The notes: a model not told the origin generated them from the sequence alone. Shown: positions 28,598 to 38,160, counted from the stretch's first letter. The stretch is DNA of 64,000 bases from Bacillus infantis NRRL B-14911 (GCF_000473245.1 NC_022524.1:3868501-3932500), one strand, 5' to 3'. Numbers and translations: made by a program.

Positions 28598-29653
28598 CTA
28601 TCCATTTCGGGTTTTAAATAATAAGTAAATAAAATACGGCGCCCCGATGCTGGCAGTAAACACACCTGCCGGAATTTCAAGGGGCGAGAACAGTGTCCTG
28701 CCTATCAGATCGGCTGCCATTACAAGTATGCCCCCAATCAGGCCGGCAGTCGGCAGCAGGGCACCGAATGATGATCCGACGAGCCTCCTTGCGATATGGG
28801 GAGCCATGAGCCCGACAAATCCAATCCCTCCGGCGAATGCTACAGATCCGCCGATCAGGCCTGTGCTGAGCATCAGCATGATGAATCTGTGGCGCTGCAC
28901 TGCTCCGCCGATCCCGGTGGCCACATCATCCCCAAGCTCCTGGATGTTCAGGTTGCGGGCAAATATCATAGCCAGTGCCGATAATAGGATGATCCATGGG
29001 ACAATAATTTTAACATTATCCCAATTCGATCCGTGGACAGTACCCGTGATCCATATATTGGCCTGTGAAGCCTGGTGGATGGGGCCAAGGATCATCATCA
29101 GATTAGTAAGCGCCTGGGTGAGGGTGGATATCCCTATTCCGATCAGCACAAGCCTGATTGGTGATGATCCATTTTTCCATGCCAGAAGATAGACAAGGAA
29201 AGCAATGGCGGCAGCGCCTGCGAAAGCGGCAACAGGCATCCATTCTATACTTACGGTCAAGGCATTATTATCATCACTGAATATCGCCAGGAAAGCCACA
29301 ACGGCGACAGATGCGCCTCCGGTGATCCCGATGATGTCAGGTGAAGCAAGCGGGTTCCTGATCATCCCCTGAAGAATGCCCCCGGCAACAGCAAGCCCTA
29401 TTCCCACCATAAGGGCAACAATAATTCTTGGCAGGCGGAAGTTCTTGATGACCAGCTGCTCCATATTCGTCCCTCCGCCAAAAAGGACCTGCAGCACTTT
29501 GAGCGGATTTATTTTCATCTCCCCCGTGCCTGTGCTGAAAAGAAAGACAAGGAAAGCAGCGGCAGCGAGAATGATTATGGTAAAAAGTGATTTACGGTCA
29601 GCCAGGAAGGAAATCCTGCCTTTGAATATCCTGAAATTCATATACTTGGACAT
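28598..29653 (-). CDS. Iron-siderophore ABC transporter permease 2 (FecCD family)
   Basis: 351 residues with about nine or ten hydrophobic segments, FecCD/BtuC family. Typical: GGILQGMIRNPLASPDIIG near the N-terminal third and VGFVGLMAPHIARRLVG near the end, the loop that meets the ATPase. The ATG at 29653 overlaps the stop of the first permease (TGATG), so an upstream in-frame ATG at 29818 inside that gene is not used. It forms a heterodimer with its neighbour. Confidence 0.93.
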   Translation of the reverse strand: MSKYMNFRIFKGRISFLADRKSLFTIIILAAAAFLVFLFSTGTGEMKINPLKVLQVLFGGGTNMEQLVIKNFRLPRIIVALMVGIGLAVAGGILQGMIRNPLASPDIIGITGGASVAVVAFLAIFSDDNNALTVSIEWMPVAAFAGAAAIAFLVYLLAWKNGSSPIRLVLIGIGISTLTQALTNLMMILGPIHQASQANIWITGTVHGSNWDNVKIIVPWIILLSALAMIFARNLNIQELGDDVATGIGGAVQRHRFIMLMLSTGLIGGSVAFAGGIGFVGLMAPHIARRLVGSSFGALLPTAGLIGGILVMAADLIGRTLFSPLEIPAGVFTASIGAPYFIYLLFKTRNG

Positions 29654-30654
29654 CAGCTGCCAAACCCCCTTCTGGCGATATAAACAAAGAACGGGGTGCC
29701 GATGATGGCGGTCATGACACCGACAGGGACTTCCTGCGGCATGATGATATATCTGGCAGAAATATCTGCCGCAACAAGGAGGATTCCCCCCATAACGGCG
29801 GAAAATGGGATCACCCATCTATGGTCGATCCCCACCACTGCTCTTGCCAGGTGAGGGATCACAATGCCGACAAAAACAATCGGGCCCGCTACAGCAACAG
29901 CGCCGCCAGCCAAAAGGATGATCGCGGCACCAGCGAATAGCTTCGTCCAGCCTGTGCGAAGGCCCAGCCCTTTGGCAACATCTTCTCCCATTGATATGAC
30001 ATTCAGCTTTTTCGCAAGGAACAGGGATCCAATCCAGCCTGCAGCAAAGTATGGCAGTACAGCTGTGAGAGACTCCAGCTTCCTTCCTGACACTGAACCC
30101 GCAAGCCAAAAGAGCACCTGTTCCAGCGCAGCTTCGTTGACCACAAGCAAACCTTGTGTGAAAGCTGAAAACATGGCGCTCATTGCAGCGCCTGCCAGCG
30201 TCAGCTTCATAGGGGTGAGCCCCTCACGCCCGACAGAACCGATTCCATACACAGCTGCAGCGGCTGCGGCTGCGCCTGCAAAAGAGATCCAGGTGTACGC
30301 CTGGAGGCTGGAAACGGAGAACACAGATACGGCCAGCACAACTGCAAAGCCGGCGCCTGCATTTACTCCAAATACGCTCGGCGATGCGAGCGGATTCTTT
30401 GTCAGCGTCTGCATGAGCGCCCCGGAAATCGCCAGGCTTGCTCCTGTAGCAGCACCAATCAGTGCCCGCGGAAGGCGGACTGATTGGAGGATAATATGTT
30501 CATTAGATCCATCGAATGCCGAAAAAGCTTCGAAGGCCATTTTCCAGGTAGTATCTGTATAGCCATACACTATGCTGGCACACATTAGTAATAGAAGTAT
30601 CAGTATTGAAATAAACAGCCCGAGCCATTTATGCCCTGTTTTTTTTAATAGCAT
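29653..30654 (-). CDS. Iron-siderophore ABC transporter permease 1 (FecCD family)
   Basis: 333 residues, paralogue of the next gene, with GALMQTLTKNPLASPSVFG and VFVGIVIPHLARAVVG as family marks. First gene of the minus-strand operon. The ATG at 30654 has AAAGG about 10 nt upstream; an ATG at 30741 falls over the -35/operator region and is unlikely. The promoter (TTGACA 30736-30741, TAGACT 30713-30718, 17 bp apart) is covered upstream by a Fur box. Confidence 0.92.
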   Translation of the reverse strand: MLLKKTGHKWLGLFISILILLLLMCASIVYGYTDTTWKMAFEAFSAFDGSNEHIILQSVRLPRALIGAATGASLAISGALMQTLTKNPLASPSVFGVNAGAGFAVVLAVSVFSVSSLQAYTWISFAGAAAAAAAVYGIGSVGREGLTPMKLTLAGAAMSAMFSAFTQGLLVVNEAALEQVLFWLAGSVSGRKLESLTAVLPYFAAGWIGSLFLAKKLNVISMGEDVAKGLGLRTGWTKLFAGAAIILLAGGAVAVAGPIVFVGIVIPHLARAVVGIDHRWVIPFSAVMGGILLVAADISARYIIMPQEVPVGVMTAIIGTPFFVYIARRGFGS

Positions 30655-30712
30655 CCTGCGTAAACCTTTCTGCACTCTTTTATAAACAAATAACAGTTTT
30701 TCTCTATTAATA

Positions 30713-30741
30713 AGTCTAGGGGAATCGGCATACTCTGTCAA
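30713..30741 (-). promoter_or_regulatory. Promoter of siderophore permease operon
   Basis: Minus-strand TTGACA (6/6) at 30736-30741 and TAGACT (4/6) at 30713-30718, spacing 17 bp. A Fur box lies 6 bp upstream. Confidence 0.65.
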
Positions 30742-30747
30742 TGAGTT

Positions 30748-30762
30748 TGAGAATCATTTTCA
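30748..30762. promoter_or_regulatory. Fur box 1
   Basis: TGAGAATCATTTTCA, 13 of 15 bases to the Bacillus 7-1-7 consensus TGATAATNATTATCA, centred next to the -35 of the leftward operon. Confidence 0.8.
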
Positions 30763-30770
30763 TTAACCTG

Positions 30771-30800
30771 TTGACAGTTTGAACGCTTTCATTTTATGAT
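30771..30800 (+). promoter_or_regulatory. Promoter of siderophore-binding lipoprotein
   Basis: TTGACA at 30771-30776 and TATGAT at 30795-30800, 18 bp apart, placing the transcript start about 30807, at the edge of Fur box 2. Confidence 0.7.
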
Positions 30801-30811
30801 AAGAAAGTCAT

Positions 30812-30826
30812 TGAAAATGATTATCA
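30812..30826. promoter_or_regulatory. Fur box 2
   Basis: TGAAAATGATTATCA, 14 of 15 to the Fur 7-1-7 consensus, just downstream of the rightward -10. With Fur box 1 it should repress both divergent units when iron is ample. Confidence 0.87.
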
Positions 30827-30853
30827 ATTAATCACATATAGGAGGATACATAT

Positions 30854-31825
30854 ATGAAGCTGAGCAAAATTTATCTTGGGCTGTTTTCACTTATAGCCAT
30901 CCTGATGCTGGCTGCCTGCGGAGGCGCTGCCGAGGATGAAGCGGCAGACAGCAAAGATTCATCATCCGGAAGCGGCGAAGATACAAGCTACACAGTAGAA
31001 CATGCAATGGGAACTGAAACTTTAGAAAAAGCACCTGAAAAAATTGTCATTCTGACAAACGAAGGAACTGAGGCACTTCTTGCCATGGGCGTCACTCCTG
31101 TTGGGGCTGTCCAGTCCTGGACTGGTGATCCCTGGTATGACCATATTTCAGACCAGATGAAAGATGTCCAGGTTGTCGGACTAGAGAGTGAAGTGAATGT
31201 GGAAGCCATCGCAGCTCTTGAGCCGGACTTGATCATCGGAAACAAGATGCGCCAGGAAAAGATTTACGATCAGCTGAAGTCAATTGCCCCGACCGTTTTT
31301 GCGGAAACATTGCGCGGCAATTGGAAGGAAAACTTCGAGCTTTACGCCAAAGCCATCAATAAAGAGGAAGAAGGCAAGCAGGTCATTGCCGATTATGATC
31401 AGCGCATCGCTGATATAAAGGAAAAACTCGGCGATGATGTGAACAAGGAAATCTCCATGGTCCGCTTCATGGCCGGAGATGTCCGCATCTATCATAAAGA
31501 TTCTTTCTCGGGTGTCATTCTTGATCAGATCGGTTTTGCCCGCCCTGAAAGCCAGGATGTAGATGATTTTGCCGAGAAGAATGCCACTAAAGAACGAATT
31601 CCGGCCATGGACGGAGACGCTCTCTTCTACTTCACCTATGAAGAAGGGGACGGCGAAGCAACAGATGTGGAAAAAGAATGGATTGAAGACCCGCTCTTCA
31701 AAAATCTTGAAGTTGCTAAGGCAGGAAATGTATACAAAGTGGATGATACCATCTGGAATACAGCAGGCGGTGTCCTTGCAGCCAATCTCATGCTTGATGA
31801 TATTGAAAAATTCATGATTAAATAA
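30854..31825 (+). CDS. Iron-siderophore-binding lipoprotein
   Basis: 323 residues, FepB/FhuD-type periplasmic-binding fold. Signal peptide with lipobox LAAC (C22), then an acidic Ser/Gly/Asp linker and the binding domain starting near TVEHAMGTETLEKAPEKIV. It captures ferric siderophore outside the membrane and hands it to the divergent permease-ATPase complex. AGGAGG is 8 nt before the ATG. Similar in build to YfiY/FpiA and FeuA types; ligand not determined. Confidence 0.93.
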   Translation: MKLSKIYLGLFSLIAILMLAACGGAAEDEAADSKDSSSGSGEDTSYTVEHAMGTETLEKAPEKIVILTNEGTEALLAMGVTPVGAVQSWTGDPWYDHISDQMKDVQVVGLESEVNVEAIAALEPDLIIGNKMRQEKIYDQLKSIAPTVFAETLRGNWKENFELYAKAINKEEEGKQVIADYDQRIADIKEKLGDDVNKEISMVRFMAGDVRIYHKDSFSGVILDQIGFARPESQDVDDFAEKNATKERIPAMDGDALFYFTYEEGDGEATDVEKEWIEDPLFKNLEVAKAGNVYKVDDTIWNTAGGVLAANLMLDDIEKFMIK

Positions 31826-31868
31826 GGAATTCCTGCTTAACAGAAGCCCCCTCTTCTATATAGCAGCC

Positions 31869-31897
31869 AAAAGGACCCGGAAACGGATCCTTTTTTT
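31869..31897 (+). terminator. Terminator of binding lipoprotein gene
   Basis: Stem AAAAGGACCCG/CGGATCCTTTT with one mismatch and GAAA loop, then T-run; 44 nt after the stop. Confidence 0.8.
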
Positions 31898-31969
31898 ATT
31901 TGCATTCGTTCATAACTATTCCAACTTTGGCAACAATATCGGTAACGCTAAAAAGATGCGGTGATATGA

Positions 31970-33469
31970 GTGAAAAAGAAAAGCTGGATGAAAAAGCCAC
32001 GCATCCAAAAGGATGTCGAGTATAAAGACTGGGAAGAGTCACTTGTTAAATCTGAGGACTATAAAAAGACTTTCTATTATAACCAGAAAACGGGACTGAG
32101 ATTCGGCTTTTCCTTTATGTCTACACTTGTGGATGAGAGCATCCTCCAAGAAGGGGTCCTTCCTTATCTTCAGGGAGAGGAATTTACCCGGATCGAGGAT
32201 GTCAAAAAGATTATTCCTATTCCAGATGTAAGTGTCTCCGAGGACCCTTCAGATATTGAACAGAAGCTATTCAATGGCTATGTAATGGTGACGATTGAAA
32301 CAGAAGTAAAGCATTTTGCATTTGTTGCAGCCCAGAAGGAAGTTGTCAGAAGCCTGACCCAGCCTGAGGTGGAGTTCAGTGTCATCGGCCCGAAGGAGGC
32401 CTTTGTAGAAGCTATTGACCAGAACTTGAACCTGATCCGGAAAAGACTGTCCATTAAAGAACTGATCATCGAGCAGTATACAATCGGAAAGCTGTCTAAA
32501 ACGAAGGTCGCCGTCCTGTATATCGAAGGAATTGCCGACAATGAGAATGTTAACACGGTGCGGCAGCGCCTGAAGGATATTGAGATTGACCATATCATGG
32601 ACAGTTCTTATATTGTCGAAATCATAGCCGACAATCAGAATACAATATTTCCGCAAATCCTGGATTCGGAAAGGCCGGACCGGGTTTCCGGCATCCTTGC
32701 AGAAGGAAAGATCGCCATTGTGGTGGACGGCTCCCCGCAAGTGCTGATATGCCCGACGACGCTTGTGGAATATTTCAGTTCTTTTGAAGATTATTATCTG
32801 AATTGGTATTTATCTTCCTTTTTCAGGCTTGTCCGCCTGTTTGCGGTTGCCTTTTCCATTTTAATCACACCCATATATGTTGCTACACTGTCTTATCATT
32901 ATGAACTGATACCAAAGGATCTGATGAGCACGCTGATCACTTCCAGGAGAGAGATTCCGCTGCCGCCAATCCTGGAGGCACTATTCCTTGAATTGACTAT
33001 AGAATTGCTGCGTGAGGCCGGTGCACGGCTTCCTACCAAGGTAGGCCAGACAATCGGTATCGTAGGAGGAATCGTTATCGGGACAGCTTCTGTTGAAGCC
33101 GGCCTGACGAGCAACGTCCTTCTCATCATCGTAGCTCTCTCTGCCCTGGCGTCTTTTACTACACCAGTCTACCGGATGGGCAACACGATCCGCCTTTTGC
33201 GGTTCCCCTTCCTTTTCCTGGCCGAGTTATGGGGGCTCCTCGGGATTGTATTTTGCTTCTGCATCCTTATGACGCATCTGATCAGGCTGACATCGCTGGG
33301 CCGGCCATTCCTTGAGCCGATCTATCCCCTCAGAGTACCTGATTTAAAGGATGCGCTCATCCGCCTGCCATTTTCAAAGCAGTCAAAAAGGCCGGTATAT
33401 GTCCGGCCAGAGCAGCCAAGGCGTTTTTCAAAAAAGAAGGCTCAGCAAAAGAAAGACATTGATGAGTAA
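31970..33469 (+). CDS. Spore germination protein, GerA family A subunit
   Basis: 499 residues: a soluble N-terminal domain (about 1-280) and four or five membrane segments (about 285-440), then a basic tail. The strands ending SILKEL-type NIRKRLSIKELIIE and the GERPDRV-like DSERPDRVSGILAEGK are family marks. It is the A subunit of a germinant receptor in the spore inner membrane. GTG start at 31970 with GGTGAT upstream. First gene of an A-B-C operon; which of GerA/GerB/GerK it matches cannot be told by eye. Confidence 0.93.
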   Translation: MKKKSWMKKPRIQKDVEYKDWEESLVKSEDYKKTFYYNQKTGLRFGFSFMSTLVDESILQEGVLPYLQGEEFTRIEDVKKIIPIPDVSVSEDPSDIEQKLFNGYVMVTIETEVKHFAFVAAQKEVVRSLTQPEVEFSVIGPKEAFVEAIDQNLNLIRKRLSIKELIIEQYTIGKLSKTKVAVLYIEGIADNENVNTVRQRLKDIEIDHIMDSSYIVEIIADNQNTIFPQILDSERPDRVSGILAEGKIAIVVDGSPQVLICPTTLVEYFSSFEDYYLNWYLSSFFRLVRLFAVAFSILITPIYVATLSYHYELIPKDLMSTLITSRREIPLPPILEALFLELTIELLREAGARLPTKVGQTIGIVGGIVIGTASVEAGLTSNVLLIIVALSALASFTTPVYRMGNTIRLLRFPFLFLAELWGLLGIVFCFCILMTHLIRLTSLGRPFLEPIYPLRVPDLKDALIRLPFSKQSKRPVYVRPEQPRRFSKKKAQQKKDIDE

Positions 33470-33480
33470 AACGGAGGGTT

Positions 33481-34575
33481 ATGGCTATGAAGCAGTCCTT
33501 GCCTGAAAATGTGAAAATATCTCCCTTCCTGATATTTTATATTATTGTATCCATACAGATAGGCATCGGCGTTCTTGGGTATCAGCGGATCATTGCCAAA
33601 ACAGCCGGCTATGATGCATGGATGTCAGTCATTGCGGCCGGCGCCTCTATCCATATCATTCTCTGGATGATGTATAAGACAGCCGAAAACGCAGGAGGAG
33701 ATTTAATATCCATCAACTCATACGTCTTTGGAAAGAAAATCGGAAAAATAGTCAGCCTTGCTTTTTCTGCCTATTATATCCTGCTGACTACTACAATCAT
33801 AAGAACATATATCGAAGTCATCCAAGTCTGGCTGTTCCCGGAATTGAGCACCTTCTGGTTTTCTTTCGGCTTTTTGGCCCTGGCAGCATATGTAGTCAGC
33901 GGGGGCCTGCGTACAGTCACAGGCGTCGCCTTTCTTGGCGCCATTCTTCCCAGCTATCTGATGCTTACCTTCGCCTTTGCAATTCCATTCAGCGATTATC
34001 GCAATCTTTTTCCTGTATTGGACCATTCCATTAAGGATATTGCACTTGCAGCAAGAGATATGTCGCTGACGTATCTTGGCTATGAAATCTTATTGCTTGT
34101 CTATCCATTTTTAAAGGATCCGGGCAAATCAAAAAAATGGGCACATCTGGCCATTTTCACCACAACCTCACTATATGTCATCCTGACAATCATTACCTTC
34201 GGCTATTTTTCTGAAAAGCAGCTGCAGAAAACTGTCTGGGCAACATTGACGATGTGGAAAATTGTTGAAATGCCTTTTGTTGAGCGGTTTGAATATATCG
34301 GGATTGCCAACTGGAATTTAATCATTCTCCCAAATGCCTGCCTGGCGATTTGGGGGGCAAGCAGGATCGTCAAACGGGTCGCGGGCATCCAGCAGCGCAA
34401 GAACGTCATTGGCATCGTCCTTATTTGCCTTGCTGTTGCCAATATATTTGAGACCAGGGAGCAGATTGATCTCCTCAATAATATCTCTTCCCAATTTGGC
34501 TTCTATTTTAATTACGGCTATGTTCCTTTGTTGTTTGCCGGCAGCCTCGTTGCAAAGAAGGTGAGGAAAAAATGA
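33481..34575 (+). CDS. Spore germination permease, GerB family
   Basis: 364 residues with ten hydrophobic segments, an APC-superfamily permease that holds the germinant (amino acid or similar) binding site in the receptor. It starts 11 nt after the A subunit and overlaps the C subunit by 4 nt (ATGA). The motif IGIGVLGYQRIIA at the N-terminus is typical of endospore germination permeases. Confidence 0.92.
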   Translation: MAMKQSLPENVKISPFLIFYIIVSIQIGIGVLGYQRIIAKTAGYDAWMSVIAAGASIHIILWMMYKTAENAGGDLISINSYVFGKKIGKIVSLAFSAYYILLTTTIIRTYIEVIQVWLFPELSTFWFSFGFLALAAYVVSGGLRTVTGVAFLGAILPSYLMLTFAFAIPFSDYRNLFPVLDHSIKDIALAARDMSLTYLGYEILLLVYPFLKDPGKSKKWAHLAIFTTTSLYVILTIITFGYFSEKQLQKTVWATLTMWKIVEMPFVERFEYIGIANWNLIILPNACLAIWGASRIVKRVAGIQQRKNVIGIVLICLAVANIFETREQIDLLNNISSQFGFYFNYGYVPLLFAGSLVAKKVRKK

Positions 34576-35636
34576 AATTATCCAGTTATTTATCCCTCCT
34601 TGCGGTCTGTATACTGCTGAGCGGGTGCCTGGAAAAAGAAATTATTGATGATTTAAATATTGAGAGCGGGATTGCTTATGATTGGGAGGATGATAAATTG
34701 AAGGGCACTGCCCTTATCCCAGTCTACCTGCCCGACCAGCCTGTAAAAAATGTCACGTTTACCAGCACCTCCACATTGAGCAGGGATCTGCTGCTGGAAA
34801 TGCAGCGCCAGTCGTCCGAGCCTCTGGTGACTGGAAGCTTGGAGGTAGGCGTGTTCGGCAAGGAACTCACCCAAAGGGGTATCATTGATGTCCTTGACTC
34901 ATTCCAGAGGGATGCAAGCATCGGTGCCCGGGTATTTCTCGCTGTTGCAGATAATAAGGCAGGCGATATCATGAAAGGCGAGTATGGGACAAGGGGCAAT
35001 GCCATTTATATCTCCAATTTGCTCAAGCACAATATGGAACAGCGCGATGTCCCCAAAAGCAATCTCCAAATTTTCCTGGCATCTTTCTATCAGCAGGGCA
35101 AGACAGCTTATTTGCCTAAGCTGAAAGATATGGGCAAGGACAAAGTAGAGATTTCAGGAATGTCCTTATTTAAATTTGATAAAGTGGTAGACGAAATTGA
35201 TGCAGAGAAAATGTTCTTTTTTAAACTGCTGGTAGACAAGTACAGCGAGGGTTCCTATAAGATAAATATCGGGAACGATCAGGCAGCCATCAAGAGCATT
35301 AAATCCAAGCATAAAATTAAAATCATCAAAAGCGAGCCTTATGAATTTAAAGTCGAAATAAGCATAAAAGGAATTATCCGGGAATACTCCGGAGAACAGC
35401 TGACCATAAAAGAAATCAAGGGTGTGGAGAAGAACTTCGAGAATCTTATAGACAAGGAAACGGAAGCGCTCATTACCCGCTTTCAAAAAGAGGGCATTGA
35501 TCCGGTAGGATTTGGCGCTTTTGTGAAAAGCAAAACAAGGGGCTTTGATTTTAAGAAATGGGAAGATGAATACAAGCGCATGAGCGTAAAGGTTACAAGC
35601 AATGTAGAGATACTTGAATCAGGGGTAATAGAATGA
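34572..35636 (+). CDS. Spore germination lipoprotein, GerC family
   Basis: 354 residues; signal peptide with lipobox LSGC (C19), then a GerC-type fold with the central VFGKELTQRGIIDVLDSFQRD segment and a C-terminal domain ending in the family's KKWEDEYKRM helix. Outer-leaflet lipoprotein C subunit needed for receptor function. Ends 4 nt before a terminator shared with the opposing rodA-like gene. Confidence 0.92.
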   Translation: MKLSSYLSLLAVCILLSGCLEKEIIDDLNIESGIAYDWEDDKLKGTALIPVYLPDQPVKNVTFTSTSTLSRDLLLEMQRQSSEPLVTGSLEVGVFGKELTQRGIIDVLDSFQRDASIGARVFLAVADNKAGDIMKGEYGTRGNAIYISNLLKHNMEQRDVPKSNLQIFLASFYQQGKTAYLPKLKDMGKDKVEISGMSLFKFDKVVDEIDAEKMFFFKLLVDKYSEGSYKINIGNDQAAIKSIKSKHKIKIIKSEPYEFKVEISIKGIIREYSGEQLTIKEIKGVEKNFENLIDKETEALITRFQKEGIDPVGFGAFVKSKTRGFDFKKWEDEYKRMSVKVTSNVEILESGVIE

Positions 35637-35640
35637 AAAA

Positions 35641-35662
35641 AGGACAGGGGCTTCCCTGTCCT
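35641..35662. terminator. Bidirectional terminator between gerC and rodA
   Basis: Stem AGGACAGGG/CCCTGTCCT with a 4-nt loop, overlapping the rodA stop codon; run of T on the minus strand (TTTTTTCATT), weak on the plus strand. Confidence 0.65.
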
Positions 35663-36834
35663 TAGTCACTATTGGAGAACATATACTTTTTATAATGGTA
35701 GCGGATGGAGAAGATCAGGCTGATGGCAAGCATGCTGCCCATGAGCGAGCTTCCTCCATAGCTGACAAATGGAAGCGGGATACCAGTGATCGGCAGGAGC
35801 CCGATTGTCATGCCGATATTCTGGAATACATGGAATGTGATCATGCTGATGACACCGACACAAATATAGGTGTAAAAGTCGTTCTTAGTTTCCATGCCAA
35901 CTTTCGTAATATGGTAAATCAGCAGGAAAAACAGGCTGATCAAAACACTCGCTCCAATGAACCCGAACTCTTCCCCAACAATGCTGAAAATAAAGTCAGT
36001 ATGGCTTTCAGGAAGGTAGACTTCCCTTGTGCCATAGCCCTTTCCGCTTGTTTCCCCAGAACCGATGGCAAGCAGGGAGCGTGTCAGCTGGAATCCGGTC
36101 GTCCCCTGATAATTATAGGGATCGATCCAGGAATAGATGCGGCCGAACTGGTACTGTTTGACGCCCAGATATTTTTCCAGCAGATCGGGGTGCCAGAGCA
36201 CGAGGTAGAAAATGCCTGCGATTAAGGTGATTCCGCCGCCGAATATTGGGAGCAGAAGCTTCCATGTGATTCCTGAGATGAAGATCATGCCAATCATGAT
36301 TGCTATGAATACAAGGCTTGTGCCGAGGTCAGGCTGCTGCATCACAAGCATGAGCGGCAGGAACGTCACTGCACCGATTTTCACCAGCAGCCAGAGATCG
36401 GTTTGGATCGTCTTGATCCGATACTTCGGATGATGGTCTGTTATCACCCTTGCCAGAGCGAGGATGATAAAAACTTTAACAACCTCAGAAGGCTGAAGGG
36501 ACCCTACCGCAGGGAAGGTATACCAGCTCTTTGCCCCATTTATGACAGGTGCAATCCCCGAAGGAGCCACGATCAAAAACCCAAGCAGCGCAATACCCAG
36601 CCCATAGGCATACCAGGAAATCTTCTTCAGCTGATCAGAATCAAGCGTCATAACCGTTCCAACAATGCCGGCCCCGACCACCCACCAGACAATCTGCTTC
36701 AGAAGGAAATTATCTTTATACTGGCCCGTAGTCTGCGCGCTGTAAATCGATATGCAGCTAACCAGGCACAGCAGCATCAAAATCAATATCAACCCAAAAT
36801 CTATACGATAACTAGAATTATTTTTAGAAGTCAT
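35662..36834 (-). CDS. rodA: FtsW/RodA/SpoVE-family peptidoglycan polymerase (RodA-like)
   Basis: 390 residues with ten hydrophobic segments; SEDS-family glycosyltransferase that polymerises lipid II with a class B PBP. Marks: WYTFPAVGSLQPSEVVKV (near 111-128), the catalytic aspartate region SGKGYGTREVYLPESHTDFIFSIVGEE split here only for description, and GIPLPFVSYGGSS near the C-terminus. Shorter loops and no divisome-type N-terminal extension favour RodA over FtsW. AAAGGAG precedes the ATG. The tandem repeat cluster begins 16 nt upstream, so the rodA leader must cross or start inside it. Confidence 0.88.
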   Translation of the reverse strand: MTSKNNSSYRIDFGLILILMLLCLVSCISIYSAQTTGQYKDNFLLKQIVWWVVGAGIVGTVMTLDSDQLKKISWYAYGLGIALLGFLIVAPSGIAPVINGAKSWYTFPAVGSLQPSEVVKVFIILALARVITDHHPKYRIKTIQTDLWLLVKIGAVTFLPLMLVMQQPDLGTSLVFIAIMIGMIFISGITWKLLLPIFGGGITLIAGIFYLVLWHPDLLEKYLGVKQYQFGRIYSWIDPYNYQGTTGFQLTRSLLAIGSGETSGKGYGTREVYLPESHTDFIFSIVGEEFGFIGASVLISLFFLLIYHITKVGMETKNDFYTYICVGVISMITFHVFQNIGMTIGLLPITGIPLPFVSYGGSSLMGSMLAISLIFSIRYHYKKYMFSNSD

Positions 36835-36850
36835 AATCGTCTCCTTTTAT

Positions 36851-37245
36851 AGAAAAGCGGAGGCGGCTTGTTCAGAGCCGACAAGCATAAGACAAGCAGG
36901 ACTGAAGGTTGTTCTTTAACCTTCTGGCCTGATTGGCTTATGACTCGAGGCTCTAGCCGCCGGAGCTGGACAAATAGAAAAGCGGAGGCGGCTTGTTCAG
37001 GTGCGACAAGCATAAGACAAGCAGGACTGAAGGTTGTTCTTTAACCTTCTGGCCTGATTGGCTTATGACTCGAGCACCTAGCCGCCGGAGCTGGACAAAT
37101 AGAAAAGCGGAGGCGGCTTGTTCAGGTGCGACAAGCATAAGACAAGCAGGACTGAAGGTTGTTCTTTAACCTTCTGGCCTGATTGGCTTATGACTCGAGC
37201 ACCTAGCCGCCGGAGCTGGACAAATAGAAAAGCGGAGGGCGCTTG
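36851..37245 (+). repeat. Structured 125-bp repeat, cluster A (3 full units, 1 truncated)
   Basis: Units at 36851-36975, 36976-37100 and 37101-37225, head to tail without spacers, then a truncated fourth from 37226. Each begins AGAAAAGCGGAGG and ends GGAGCTGGACAAAT. Paired segments: GGCGGCT/AGCCGCC, then AGAGCC/GGCTCT in unit 1 but AGGTGC/GCACCT in units 2-3, CATAAG/CTTATG, CAGG/CCTG, and GAAGGTT/AACCTTC closing a GTTCTTT loop. Coding strand unknown; plus is used here only for description. The short reading frames in it are by-products. Confidence 0.88.
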
Positions 37246-37380
37246 CTTTATGATGCGCAGGCTGCCCAAACAAAAATTCTACTACAATTCTTCATTATAT
37301 TTTTTTAAGAGACAAATCACAACTTGTTTCATGCTGTTGGATATTATTTCATTTTTCACTTTTCTTTTTCAGTTGCCGGA

Positions 37381-38160
37381 TCAGTCTTCGGCAGGGAAGC
37401 TGTCAAAGTACTTTGCACGGATGTCCTCTTTCATCCATTCCAGATTATTGGGGACCTGCGGGATCGAATAGCCGATGTAAATAGGTGTTGTTACGAACCG
37501 CGGGACTATTTTGGCATAGATGTCCTCTCCGAGTTTATAGAAAAATAAATTATAGCTGGAGCATTTGAACGGAAAGCTGTGAAGGATATAGCGGACAGCT
37601 GCCTGAATATAAGCAGCAAAGGCACCGATTTCCTCCATGTCTCCAAGCTTTGCATTAAATTCATAGAAGCCGATTTTCGGGGCTGTTGAAATATTGAGCA
37701 GTGATCTGCCTTTTTGGCTGATGGCCAGTCCCTCAAATTCTTCTTCCCTGATATTTTCTGTGTAATCCACTTCATTAAGCCCGACAATCTGCATATGGGG
37801 ATGCGCAATGGTCCCCCCTGAGAGCGGCCCGTGGTTTTTAAAAAACAGGACAGATGTGAAGCGTCCGCTGTTTTCCATTTCAATCCAATGCTTCAATCCG
37901 AAACTTAGCAGCTTTTCCAGATGCTCTAAAGAATAGGTTGAGATATCCCCGCTGCATTCGTCTGATTCAATCAAAACAGTCTGCAGGGTATTTTCAAGGA
38001 CAGGGAATTTATTTTTCAGCAAAATGATATTGTCCTCGACTGCAAGGATATCGGTCAGCTTTTCTCTCTCACAGAAAGGGCAGCCCTGCTCTTTGTCACG
38101 GATACTGTTTGGCTTTTTCACTCCGATTGAAGTGTTGAAGTTCAAATGTGTTTTTGTCAT
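37381..38160 (-). CDS. DUF4931 protein, GalT/HIT-like fold
   Basis: 259 residues related to galactose-1-phosphate uridylyltransferases. Visible: zinc-ligand-like C27-x2-C30 (GCPFCERE) and the nucleotidyl-transfer motif HPHMQ (H120, H122, Q124), where H122 would be the nucleophile. The mid-part resembles GalT and the C-terminal half is shorter than true GalT (about 330-350 residues). Probable nucleotidyl transferase or hydrolase of unknown substrate. Monocistronic, between cluster A and a terminator for the next gene. Confidence 0.82.
   Translation of the reverse strand: MTKTHLNFNTSIGVKKPNSIRDKEQGCPFCEREKLTDILAVEDNIILLKNKFPVLENTLQTVLIESDECSGDISTYSLEHLEKLLSFGLKHWIEMENSGRFTSVLFFKNHGPLSGGTIAHPHMQIVGLNEVDYTENIREEEFEGLAISQKGRSLLNISTAPKIGFYEFNAKLGDMEEIGAFAAYIQAAVRYILHSFPFKCSSYNLFFYKLGEDIYAKIVPRFVTTPIYIGYSIPQVPNNLEWMKEDIRAKYFDSFPAED

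Noticed and set aside
36831-37269. Three overlapping frames of 60-63 codons on the minus strand
   Set aside because: Same peptide three times because the DNA is tandemly repeated; no ribosome binding site and helix covariation instead of codon-type changes.
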